A DNA stretch of 7,171 nt from Candidatus Atribacteria bacterium (GCA_003561145.1 PWXL01000201.1:1-7171), one strand, 5' to 3'; counted from the stretch's first letter, positions 1 to 6,663 are shown. A program made the numbers and translations. The notes: a model not told the origin generated them from the sequence alone.

Positions 1-12
1 CACCATCATATA

Positions 13-495
13 TCACAGCTTATACCCAAAATCCCGCAGGAGTTTCTTTCGTTGTTCTATATCCTCTGATGTTTCAAATCCCTTGCTCGAAAAACCATCG
101 ATAACCCCCATTACACCTCTCCCTTGCCCTGTTTCAGCCACAACCACCTCTACCGGGTTCGCTGTTGCACAGAATATTCGGCATACTTCGGGAACCATTT
201 TCACAGCGTTGAGTACATTTACCGGGAATCCCTCCTTGAGAAAAACGATAAACAAATGGCCTGCTGAAAGTGCCGAAGCGTTTTTTTTCGCCAGCTCCAT
301 TAATTCGCTGTCATTACCTGAATAACGAACCAGGCAGGGTCCGGATGCCTCACAAAAAGCCAGTCCGAACTTTAAGGCAGGAGAAGCCCCCGCCAATACC
401 TCGTGCAGGTCCTCAACCGTTTTAATGAAGTGCGAATGTCCCATAATAAAATTATAACCTTCAGGATTTTCTATTGGTACAAGAGTAAACTCCAT
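13..495 (-). CDS. Adenosine-specific kinase family protein (PF04008), 160 aa
   Basis: The protein matches the small single-domain family that includes the Pyrobaculum protein described as an adenosine-specific kinase. Its likely role is cytoplasmic ATP-dependent phosphorylation of adenosine or another nucleoside, but the family is poorly characterised and the substrate is inferred. Hallmarks seen: GHSHFIKTVEDLHE (19-32), KFGLAFCEASGPCLVR (42-57), GND (60-62), AGHLFIVFL (78-86), FPVNVLNAVK (90-99), EVCRIFCATANPVEVVVA (103-120), GRGVMGVIDG (125-134), and a C-terminal LRDFGYKL. Length is full for the family. The ATG at 493-495 is chosen because AGGAGGT (501-507) lies 5 nt upstream and the family begins there; the open frame continues upstream only over the end of the ATPase gene. 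It is the last gene of the minus-strand block, 23 bp after the ATPase stop. The functional link to a cation pump is not obvious. Confidence 0.93.
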   Translation of the reverse strand: MEFTLVPIENPEGYNFIMGHSHFIKTVEDLHEVLAGASPALKFGLAFCEASGPCLVRYSGNDSELMELAKKNASALSAGHLFIVFLKEGFPVNVLNAVKMVPEVCRIFCATANPVEVVVAETGQGRGVMGVIDGFSSKGFETSEDIEQRKKLLRDFGYKL

Positions 496-518
496 GCCGC
501 ACCTCCTCTTTTCAATCA

Positions 519-3137
519 TCATCCGCTCATCACCCTTTTCACATATTTCCACAACTCGTTGGCGGCAAAAGGTACCAACGAAAGTACACAGACCACCATC
601 CACTCGGTCGTATCCAGCTTGGTATTCCCGAACACCACCCGCAAGGGTTCTATCAGAATGGTGGAAATGACAATCAAAGCTGAAAGCAAACATGCACCGA
701 TCAGGGGGAGGTTGGTTCGAGGGTCGATACGCCAGAAGTTTCGTACTTCAGAACGCGTACTGTAAGCCCGCCATAGCTCCGAGACAGCGAGGGTGAAAAA
801 AGCCATGGTGCGCCCGGTTTCCACACCTCCTCTTCGTAAACCCAGCAAGAAAGCAGCCACCACGGCCAACGTGATAAATGAAGAGATAAAAAATATAACT
901 TTCAAATAAAACGGTGTGATGATTTCCTCACCTGGATTGCGCGGAGGTCGTTTCATAACCCCTGGTTCGGGAGGATCAACACCCATGGCAAGTGCAGGTA
1001 ATCCATCCGTGACCAGGTTCACTAACAGTATCTGTACCGGAATGAGGGGCCGGGTAAAACCAAAAAGAATGGGGAAAAATATGGAAAAAACCTCACCAAG
1101 GTTACATGAAAGGAGGTATACGACAAATTTCCTGATATTGTCAAAGATGACTCTTCCCTCCTCAATCGCCTTCACAATGGTGGCATAATTATCATCAAGC
1201 AGAACAACGTCAGCTACTTCTTTCGCAACATCGGTACCGGAACCCATGGCCACACCGATATCGGCGCGTTTCAGCGCAGGTGCATCGTTTACTCCATCGC
1301 CCGTAACCGCTACTATCTCTTTTCGTTCCTGCAGTGCTTCAACAATTTTCAGTTTTTGTTCAGGCCATACTCGTGCGAATACCCGTACTTTATCTATCTT
1401 CTCACGGAGTTCCTGATCAGTGAGCTTCTCCAGTTCAACACCGGTCACAACCTCACCATCATTTTCTAACATCCCTAAGCTCCGGGCAATCGAACGAGCG
1501 GTTACAGGATTATCGCCTGTAACCATTATCGTGCGCATGCCGGCACTTTTTGCATCCTGCAGGGCTTTTTTTACTTTCGGACGTGGTGGATCAATCAAGC
1601 CGACCAAACCTGCAAACACGAGGTTCGCTTCTGTTTCTTCGTTGAAGGATTCATGATGAACAAGATCTTTCCAGGCAAACGCCAGCACCCGCAGACCTTC
1701 TTCTGCCATCTGCTCAATGCGTTTACTCACTTGCAGGTATTCTTTTTCCCCCAGGGGAACCTCTACCCCGTTGCGTGGAATACGGCTGCAGCGGGCCAAC
1801 AAAAAATCCGGCGCTCCTTTCACAAGAAGGTGTTCCGATTCTCCCATGCGGTGGACTGTCGACATAATCTTTCTTTTACTGTCAAAGGGTATTTCCTTCA
1901 AACGAGGATATGCCTTCCTCAGCTCGTCGACAGCAATTCCCTTTTTTGCAGCAAAATCAACTAACGCAAGTTCCGTGGGGTCTCCAAAACGCCTTTCTCC
2001 ATCAACTGAAGCATCATTGCACAACACAAAGATATCCAAAAGTGCTTTTTCGCTGTCCAAACCAGCTGGCTGAAAACCATTTACCACCTCTTCAGCAGTG
2101 AGAAATACCTGGACACCCATTCGGTTTTGCGTCAGGGTACCCGTTTTGTCTGTACATATGTACGTGGAACAGCCCAGGGTTTCAACAGAAGGAAGACGCC
2201 GCACAATAGCGTTAAAGCGACTCATACGATATACTCCCAAAGCAAGCACGATGGTAAAAATGGTCAGCAACCCCCCGGGCACGGCCGCTACGGCCAAACT
2301 CACCGCCGTCATAAACATCTCCGCCACCGGTTCGCCTCTCAGCCACCCCAGGAAAAAAATAGCTCCACAAAGGAACATTGTTACTGTTCCCAGGAGTTTT
2401 CCCAAGGCTGCCAGGCGCTTTTGCAATGGAGTAACCACGTCTTTCTCTTGCTCGATCATTTTTGCCACCCTGCCGATTTCCCTATCCATTGCAGTGGCAG
2501 TCACAAATCCCCTTCCTCTCCCATAGGTCACCACCGTTCCGGAAAAAACCATGTTTATGCGGTCAGGAAGAGGGACATCTTCATCGATCTTCTGTGCTGT
2601 CTTTTCAACTGGAATCGACTCACCAGTCAATCCTGATTCATCTACACGAAGATTAACAGCTTCCACCAATCTCATATCGGCGGGGACAAAATCCCCTTCG
2701 CGCAAAATTACTACATCACCCGGCACGAGCTCTTCTGAGCTCACTTGCATCCTTATACCATTCCTGAGCACTTCGGTATCGGGTAGAGACATTTTTTGGA
2801 GAAGTTCAAGAGCACGATTGGCTTTGTTTTCCTGCAACATTCCCAATATTGCATTGAGAAAAAGAATGGAAAGAATGAGGATGGTATCAGTAGTTTCCCC
2901 CACAAATCCCGATATTACCGCGGCAGCAAGCAATACAAGGACAATGAAGTCTTTAAATTGTCCGATGAACATGTTCCACAATGTTTTTTTCTTGCTTTCC
3001 GCAAGAATATTTTTTCCATGCCGCAGAAGTCTCCTGGATATTTCCTGCTCGCGTAAACCATGGTCAACGTCACTCTGCAATGTTTTTTCTACTTCATCCA
3101 GGGTGAGCTGGAACCACTTCACTGCTTCTTGAGCCAA
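519..3137 (-). CDS. Type II (SERCA-like) P-type cation-transporting ATPase, 872 aa
   Basis: Membrane pump with full type II architecture: N-terminal cation-ATPase domain (about 4-72), M1-M2 (about 63-100), A domain with TGES (171-174), M3-M4 (about 247-305), P domain with phosphorylated Asp330 in DKTGT, N domain with FDSKRKIMS (418-426) and KGAPD (440-444), hinge residues DPPRP (516-520), TGDN (540-543), TGDGVNDAP (612-620), then M5-M10 (about 671-865). Calcium-ligand positions retained by alignment to SERCA are Asn679 and Glu682 (M5), Asn707, Thr710 and Asp711 (M6), and probably Glu797 (M8). The M4 motif is odd: it reads PGGLL (287-291), so Gly288 sits where SERCA Glu309 lies. Ca2+ is therefore the first guess, but stoichiometry or ion may differ. 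The start is TTG, chosen because GGAGGAGG (3145-3152) lies 7 nt upstream; it overlaps the ParB-like gene by 19 bp. Catalytic residues are intact and there is no frameshift. Confidence 0.95.
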   Translation of the reverse strand: MAQEAVKWFQLTLDEVEKTLQSDVDHGLREQEISRRLLRHGKNILAESKKKTLWNMFIGQFKDFIVLVLLAAAVISGFVGETTDTILILSILFLNAILGMLQENKANRALELLQKMSLPDTEVLRNGIRMQVSSEELVPGDVVILREGDFVPADMRLVEAVNLRVDESGLTGESIPVEKTAQKIDEDVPLPDRINMVFSGTVVTYGRGRGFVTATAMDREIGRVAKMIEQEKDVVTPLQKRLAALGKLLGTVTMFLCGAIFFLGWLRGEPVAEMFMTAVSLAVAAVPGGLLTIFTIVLALGVYRMSRFNAIVRRLPSVETLGCSTYICTDKTGTLTQNRMGVQVFLTAEEVVNGFQPAGLDSEKALLDIFVLCNDASVDGERRFGDPTELALVDFAAKKGIAVDELRKAYPRLKEIPFDSKRKIMSTVHRMGESEHLLVKGAPDFLLARCSRIPRNGVEVPLGEKEYLQVSKRIEQMAEEGLRVLAFAWKDLVHHESFNEETEANLVFAGLVGLIDPPRPKVKKALQDAKSAGMRTIMVTGDNPVTARSIARSLGMLENDGEVVTGVELEKLTDQELREKIDKVRVFARVWPEQKLKIVEALQERKEIVAVTGDGVNDAPALKRADIGVAMGSGTDVAKEVADVVLLDDNYATIVKAIEEGRVIFDNIRKFVVYLLSCNLGEVFSIFFPILFGFTRPLIPVQILLVNLVTDGLPALAMGVDPPEPGVMKRPPRNPGEEIITPFYLKVIFFISSFITLAVVAAFLLGLRRGGVETGRTMAFFTLAVSELWRAYSTRSEVRNFWRIDPRTNLPLIGACLLSALIVISTILIEPLRVVFGNTKLDTTEWMVVCVLSLVPFAANELWKYVKRVMSG

Positions 3138-3937
3138 GGTAAAACCTCCTCCAACATGCCTTCCACCTTCTTCATGAAACTCTTTTTTTCCTCTGCAGGT
3201 TCTTCCTGTCCCATGATCTCTTTTAAAAAACCTTCCAGGGCTGCCTCAAAACCTATATCTTTTCCCTCTTTCTGACTGCGATACCACTTATAATCCATAA
3301 CATAAGCAAAAATATCACTGAGGGACTCCCCGGGATAGGCTTGCTCCAATCCTTTTTCCACCATCAATTGCACAGCGGGGGTATAGACGCACAAAAACCA
3401 ATTGAACGCCGCCTCTTTCAGGGAAACCGGCCTTTGCTGAAAGATTTCCATTTTTTGGGTATTTTCCTTAATGTGGTTCAGAAATATGTCATAATGACGG
3501 TGCTCCTTTGCATCTATTCCACGCAAACCAGTTACCGCCTCAAATTCAAGCCTTTTTCGTCGCAAAGTAGGACTCTCTTTTCTTTCAGTCGGGAAAAACT
3601 CCACTATTTCCGCATCTAAAAATGTAATCCCGATCTCCTTGGCCACAACCACCCTGTGGTTTCCGTCAAGCACATAATATTCATCTCCCACTTTGTACAG
3701 TATGACCGGGGGGAGTATTTCTCCTCTTTCCATGGTCTTGCGTATGCGGTAATAACGTATATCTTTCTGTTTCAAGCGAAAACCGGGTAAAAGGTCCTGT
3801 CCCCTTCCCACACTACCGATAATCTTCTCGACCGGGACAGGTCGAATACCACGATATACCCTGTTTGAGAGATTCATGCTTTTCGATATATCACTGAAGC
3901 TTTCGACCGGCGCTTTATCTTTGCCGAGAATTACCAT
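3119..3937 (-). CDS. ParB/Srx-fold domain protein with DUF4032-like C-terminal region, 272 aa
   Basis: The N-terminal part (about 30-115) looks like a ParB N-terminal domain: VPVEKIIGSVGR (34-45), a basic stretch (54-71), LPPVILYKVGDEYYVLDG (75-92) and the signature DGNHRVVVAKEIG (91-103). This fold binds nucleotides or DNA in ParB and sulfiredoxin-like proteins. No helix-turn-helix or centromere-binding part is evident, so it is unlikely to be a chromosome-partition ParB. The rest contains LRRKRLEFEAVTGL (125-138) and a W..VY.P pattern with a PGES..DIFAYVMDYKWY segment (180-219), resembling from memory the domain called DUF4032; this assignment is tentative. The tail (246-272) is charged. 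The start is ATG at 3937, with GGAGG (3943-3947) 5 nt upstream; a TTG four codons earlier lacks such a site. It lies 73 bp after ccdA and overlaps the ATPase by 19 bp, suggesting a role tied to the pump. The specific function is unknown. Confidence 0.85.
   Translation of the reverse strand: MVILGKDKAPVESFSDISKSMNLSNRVYRGIRPVPVEKIIGSVGRGQDLLPGFRLKQKDIRYYRIRKTMERGEILPPVILYKVGDEYYVLDGNHRVVVAKEIGITFLDAEIVEFFPTERKESPTLRRKRLEFEAVTGLRGIDAKEHRHYDIFLNHIKENTQKMEIFQQRPVSLKEAAFNWFLCVYTPAVQLMVEKGLEQAYPGESLSDIFAYVMDYKWYRSQKEGKDIGFEAALEGFLKEIMGQEEPAEEKKSFMKKVEGMLEEVLPWLKKQ
3145..3152 (-). promoter_or_regulatory. Ribosome binding site of the ATPase, inside the ParB-like gene
   Basis: GGAGGAGG on the minus strand lies 7 nt before the TTG at 3137. 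It is encoded within the LEEVLP stretch of the upstream protein. It decides the non-ATG start and implies translational coupling of the two genes. Confidence 0.8.
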
Positions 3938-3985
3938 GTAAACCTCCAACCACTTCTTTCCCTTGTATTCCTGGTGTTTTTCACT

Positions 3986-4006
3986 ACTCCCGACTCCCTA
4001 CTCACT
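3986..4006. repeat. Three tandem heptamers in the ccdA/ParB-like gap
   Basis: The plus strand reads ACTCCCG, ACTCCCT, ACTCACT in direct succession; the units differ at one or two bases. It fills the middle of the 73-bp gap and ends 5 bp short of the ccdA stop. No function is evident. Confidence 0.6.
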
Positions 4007-4010
4007 GCAC

Positions 4011-4742
4011 TTACAGAGGTGCAAGAAACATTTCCGGACTGAAATACATATCGATGCCAAGGATGGCCAAAAGCGAGTGCATCTGGTCGAATACCAGGAG
4101 AAATCCTAAAAAGACAAGTAAAATACCACTGGCCAATTCTACCCAACGTCCTCCTTTTTGAATCTTTCGGAAAAACCCCAAGGCGTACGTCCACCCCGCA
4201 CCCAAAAATAAAAAGGGTAAAGCCAACCCTATCGAATAAAATGCGAGCAAAACCCCCCCATGGATAATGTGGCCAAGTGTACTCACATATAAAAGTATTG
4301 AGCCAAGGATAGGACCAACACATGGGGTCCAACCCAATGCAAAGGTAATGCCCAAGAGAAAACTGCGTGCTTTACCCAACCCTTCACCGGGCCGGATTCT
4401 CTTTTCAGCATACAAGTATTTAATCTTGAATACTCCCAGAATATGTAATCCAAATATAATAATGATAAAGCCCGCTATACGTGTGAACCATAAGCGATAT
4501 TGCAACAAGGTCACACCAAGTGCTGATGCTCCCATTCCCATCAAGAAAAAGACCGTGGCAAAACCGACCACAAAAAGGAAAGTATGCAGGACTACTTTGC
4601 GCCTATCGCTTTCTAGGGTCTCAACGCCGCTTACGTAGCCGAGGTATGCAGGAGCAATGGCTAAAACACAGGGTGACAGGAAAGACAAGACTCCTGCTAA
4701 AAAACTGACCAATATTCCGAATTCTAATTCCAATATTATCAC
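4011..4742 (-). CDS. ccdA: CcdA/DsbD-type transmembrane thiol-disulfide electron transporter, 243 aa
   Basis: Polytopic inner-membrane protein of the cytochrome c biogenesis/DsbD transmembrane family, which carries reducing equivalents from cytoplasmic thioredoxin to extracytoplasmic thiol proteins. It has about six hydrophobic segments (roughly 8-35, 50-74, 84-107, 125-150, 156-180, 195-215). The two signature cysteines are present: Cys25 in LSPCVL (22-27) and Cys141 in GWTPCVGP (137-144). Length is normal for a stand-alone CcdA. The first motif reads PCVLAIAP, with Ala28 where the family usually has Pro. Start is GTG at 4742 with GGGAG (4748-4752) 5 nt upstream; a TTG three codons downstream is a weaker alternative. 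No thioredoxin-like partner (ResA/TlpA type) or c-type cytochrome gene is in the window, so the client is unknown. It is first in the minus-strand block, reading away from paaK. Confidence 0.9.
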   Translation of the reverse strand: MIILELEFGILVSFLAGVLSFLSPCVLAIAPAYLGYVSGVETLESDRRKVVLHTFLFVVGFATVFFLMGMGASALGVTLLQYRLWFTRIAGFIIIIFGLHILGVFKIKYLYAEKRIRPGEGLGKARSFLLGITFALGWTPCVGPILGSILLYVSTLGHIIHGGVLLAFYSIGLALPFLFLGAGWTYALGFFRKIQKGGRWVELASGILLVFLGFLLVFDQMHSLLAILGIDMYFSPEMFLAPL

Positions 4743-4762
4743 CCTTTCTCCCTTTATGTCTC

Positions 4763-4779
4763 CCGCGAAGCGTTCGCGG
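4763..4779. repeat. Perfect 7-bp palindrome with 3-nt loop in the ccdA leader
   Basis: CCGCGAA, loop GCG, TTCGCGG. The arms pair perfectly and are far more GC-rich than the flanks. It lies between the proposed leftward promoter and the ccdA ribosome binding site. No T-run follows on either strand, so it is not a classical terminator. It could be an operator, an mRNA leader hairpin or a copy of a small dispersed palindrome. Confidence 0.6.
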
Positions 4780-4793
4780 CAAACAATATATGA

Positions 4794-4837
4794 CCAACCA
4801 CTAATTTTTCAATTATATAGGATAATTTTCTGGTTGG
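4794..4837. repeat. Interrupted inverted repeat CCAACCA / TGGTTGG around the TATAAT box
   Basis: CCAACCA (4794-4800) and TGGTTGG (4831-4837) are exact inverted copies separated by 30 bp of AT-rich DNA that contains the leftward -10 box. The right arm overlaps the proposed -35. It is a possible operator, but 7-bp arms are short enough to arise by chance. Confidence 0.4.
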
Positions 4838-4840
4838 GGA
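4812..4840 (-). promoter_or_regulatory. Candidate promoter of the ccdA operon
   Basis: The minus strand has TATAAT at 4817-4812, a perfect -10 box. A poor -35 candidate, TCCCCA (4840-4835), sits 17 bp upstream. The leader would be about 60-65 nt and would contain the hairpin at 4763-4779. Because the -35 is weak, an activator or an incorrect call is possible. Confidence 0.45.
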
Positions 4841-4875
4841 GGTCAGCTTAGGTTAAAATAAAGTAACATTCTCAC

Positions 4876-4884
4876 AAGGGAGGG
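4876..4884 (+). promoter_or_regulatory. Ribosome binding site deciding the TTG start of paaK
   Basis: AAGGGAGGG is followed, 7 nt after its GGAGG core (4879-4883), by TTG at 4891. The first in-frame ATG (4918) has no comparable site and would remove the conserved W..AIE..ARDDL beginning. Confidence 0.75.
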
Positions 4885-4890
4885 CATACA

Positions 4891-6189
4891 TTGATCTGGG
4901 ACAAGGCTATCGAAGCCATGGCACGTGATGATCTCATGAAACTGCAGGAAAAAAAGTTACAACACACCCTGAGGCGTTGTCAAAATACTCCATACTACAG
5001 GAGCATGTTCAAAAACAATCATATTGACCCTTCTTCCATACGTACCGCAGAAGATGTACACCATATTCCGCCAACAAGCAAGGAAGATCTGAGAAAAAAT
5101 TTTCCTCTCGGCTTTCTCGCCACTTCACGGGACGAAGTCGTCCGTATCCATTCCTCCTCTGGAACAACTGGAACTCCCACGGTGATTTACCACTCCTCAG
5201 AAGATATCGACGCATGGAGTGACCTGGTAGCCCGCTCGTTGTATATGACGGGAGTGAGAAACACAGATGTATTTCAGAACATGATGAGTTACGGCCTGTT
5301 TACCGGTGGCCTGGGAATGCATTATGGAGCTGAAAGGATCGGGAGTATGGTCATCCCTATCGGGGCTGGTAATACCAGGCGACAAATATGGTTTCTCCGT
5401 CACTTTCGTTCTACAGTGCTCCATATTATTCCCAGCTATGCTCTCCTTTTATCCACGCTTATCGAGGCTGATGGGCTGGATCCACGAAAAGACTTGAATA
5501 TACATATTATTCTTCTCGGTGCTGAGCCCCACAGTGAAGAAACCAGGCGTCGAGTGCAGGATTCTTTTACTGCTCATGCCTATAATTCATATGGTCTTTC
5601 AGAGATGAACGGTCCTGGGGTTGCTTTTGAATGCCTCCATCAGAACGGTATGCATCTTTGGGAAGATGCATACCTCATGGAGATTGTCAAACCCGAAACT
5701 TTAGAACCCTGTAAACCGGGAGAATTGGGTGAACTTCTCCTCACCACTTTGGACCGGGAGGCTACCCCCCTTTTACGTTACCGCACAAAGGATTTAACGT
5801 ATATTATGGAAGAACCGTGCCCTTGTGGCAGAACACACCAACGCATTGCGAGAATCCAGGGCAGGACTGATGATATGTTTATTTTTCGGGGAGTGAATAT
5901 ATTTCCTATACAAATTGAGAAAGTTTTAATGAATGTCTCGGAGGTGGGTTCAAATTATCGGATCATCCTGGATCGCGATGACTTTAAAGATACCCTCCGT
6001 ATCGAGGTTGAAATCATACCGGAACTTTTCTTTGGTGACCTTTTAAGATTAGAAAGGCTTCAAGAACGTTTGCGTGGGGAGCTTCGTTCAGAGATTTTGG
6101 TCACACCGGAGGTGGTTTTTGTAGAACCAGGACGCCTTCCCGCCACAGAAGGGAAAGCCGTTCGTGTCATTGACCAGAGGAAATTGTGA
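4891..6189 (+). CDS. paaK: Phenylacetate-CoA ligase (PaaK family), 432 aa
   Basis: Cytoplasmic adenylate-forming enzyme that activates phenylacetate or a related aryl acid with ATP and CoA, giving the acyl-CoA, AMP and PPi. Seen: a PaaK-type N-terminus with LQ..KL...L..C..TPYYR..F (18-40); P-loop SSSGTTGTP (88-96); LLGAEPHSEETR (208-219); YGLSEMNGPGVAFEC (234-248); GELGELLLTTLDRE.TPLLRYRT (277-299); PCPCGR (309-314); GRTDDMFIFRGVNIFP (324-339), the hinge into the C-terminal lid; and the terminal PATEGKAVRVIDQR (417-430) with the expected catalytic lysine Lys422. Full length for the family. It starts on TTG. The tandem ACT-domain gene follows after 24 bp. In many anaerobes this pair accompanies indolepyruvate oxidoreductase, activating or recycling arylacetates from aromatic amino acids. 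The exact acid (phenylacetate, indoleacetate, hydroxyphenylacetate or other) cannot be told from sequence. Confidence 0.95.
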   Translation: MIWDKAIEAMARDDLMKLQEKKLQHTLRRCQNTPYYRSMFKNNHIDPSSIRTAEDVHHIPPTSKEDLRKNFPLGFLATSRDEVVRIHSSSGTTGTPTVIYHSSEDIDAWSDLVARSLYMTGVRNTDVFQNMMSYGLFTGGLGMHYGAERIGSMVIPIGAGNTRRQIWFLRHFRSTVLHIIPSYALLLSTLIEADGLDPRKDLNIHIILLGAEPHSEETRRRVQDSFTAHAYNSYGLSEMNGPGVAFECLHQNGMHLWEDAYLMEIVKPETLEPCKPGELGELLLTTLDREATPLLRYRTKDLTYIMEEPCPCGRTHQRIARIQGRTDDMFIFRGVNIFPIQIEKVLMNVSEVGSNYRIILDRDDFKDTLRIEVEIIPELFFGDLLRLERLQERLRGELRSEILVTPEVVFVEPGRLPATEGKAVRVIDQRKL

Positions 6190-6213
6190 AATTGAGGGGA
6201 GGAAGAATGCATT

Positions 6214-6642
6214 ATGGCACATCAGATCTCCGTTTTTGCTGAAAACAAACCCGGAAGGATAGAAAAAATTACCCGCCTTTTATCCGAGGAAAAGGTCAAC
6301 ATACGAGCTATCACTATCTCGAGTGCCAATGGGTTTGGAGTAATCAAGATACTTCCCGATCAACCAAAAAAAGGCTATGACATACTTCGCTCAAACAATA
6401 TACCCACATACCTGCAGGAAGTTATTGCTGTCATCATTCCTGATATCCCGGGTGGTCTCCATCAGATATCTTTCGTGCTGAACAAATATAACCTGAATAT
6501 CGAAGATGCCTATGGGTTTGTGGTGGAAAGCGGCAAAAAAGCAGTTCTGGTACTCCAGGTGGAAAACCAGCCTCAAGCCCAGGAAATTTTGAAACATAAT
6601 GGTTTCCAATTACTCAGTGATGAGGAAATTTATCGTTTTTAA
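6214..6642 (+). CDS. Tandem ACT-domain amino-acid-binding regulator, 142 aa
   Basis: The protein consists almost wholly of two ACT domains and no catalytic part. The first begins ISVFAENKPGRIEKITRLL (5-23) and continues NIRAITI (29-35). The second begins VIIPDIPGGLHQISFVL (73-89), then NLNIEDAYGF (93-102) and KAVLVLQVEN (109-118). Such proteins often sit beside paaK and are presumed to bind an aromatic amino acid or related ligand; whether it acts allosterically on the ligase or elsewhere is inferred. The ATG at 6214 is chosen because the product then begins as usual for the family. The ribosome binding site GGGGAGG (6196-6202) is 11 nt away, rather far, and an out-of-frame ATG (6207) lies closer to it. 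24 bp after paaK, 21 bp before the flavodoxin-like gene. Confidence 0.9.
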   Translation: MAHQISVFAENKPGRIEKITRLLSEEKVNIRAITISSANGFGVIKILPDQPKKGYDILRSNNIPTYLQEVIAVIIPDIPGGLHQISFVLNKYNLNIEDAYGFVVESGKKAVLVLQVENQPQAQEILKHNGFQLLSDEEIYRF

Positions 6643-6663
6643 TATATAAAGGGGGGTTACAGT

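Larger units (their letters stand above)
4743..4890. promoter_or_regulatory. Divergent control region between ccdA and paaK
   Basis: This 148-bp region must hold the promoters of both blocks. Its centre (4801-4830) is strongly AT-rich. Leftward, a perfect TATAAT lies on the minus strand. Rightward, candidates are weak: TATATA (4814-4819) 18 bp after TGACC (4791-4795), or TAAAAT (4854-4859) with no good -35 box. Two inverted repeats also lie here. No long terminator-like structure or recognisable riboswitch was seen. Confidence 0.6.

Noticed and set aside
496..693. In-frame upstream extension of the adenosine kinase frame (66 extra codons)
   Set aside because: It overlaps the conserved end of the ATPase, and a strong ribosome binding site with ATG at 495 fits the family start.
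2098..2636. Long plus-strand open frames (142 and 169 codons) opposite the ATPase
   Set aside because: They are antisense to a highly conserved gene and lack ribosome binding sites or recognisable domains.
3119..3937. Chromosome-partition ParB
   Set aside because: No parA neighbour, no helix-turn-helix, and a C-terminal half unlike Spo0J/ParB.
3931..3984. Possible 17-residue GTG-start leader peptide ending at the ParB-like start
   Set aside because: Its stop overlaps the ParB-like ATG, which is suggestive, but the nearest GGGAG is only 2 nt from the GTG and the repeat-derived upstream sequence makes chance likely.
3931..4332. Minus-strand 133-codon open frame over the ccdA end and the gap
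   Set aside because: It shadows the well-supported CcdA frame and encodes nothing recognisable.
5315..6217. 13-bp direct repeat GAATGCATTATGG at 5315-5327 and 6205-6217
   Set aside because: One copy is inside conserved paaK codons and the other at the ACT start; a single 13-mer match is plausible by chance in 7 kb.
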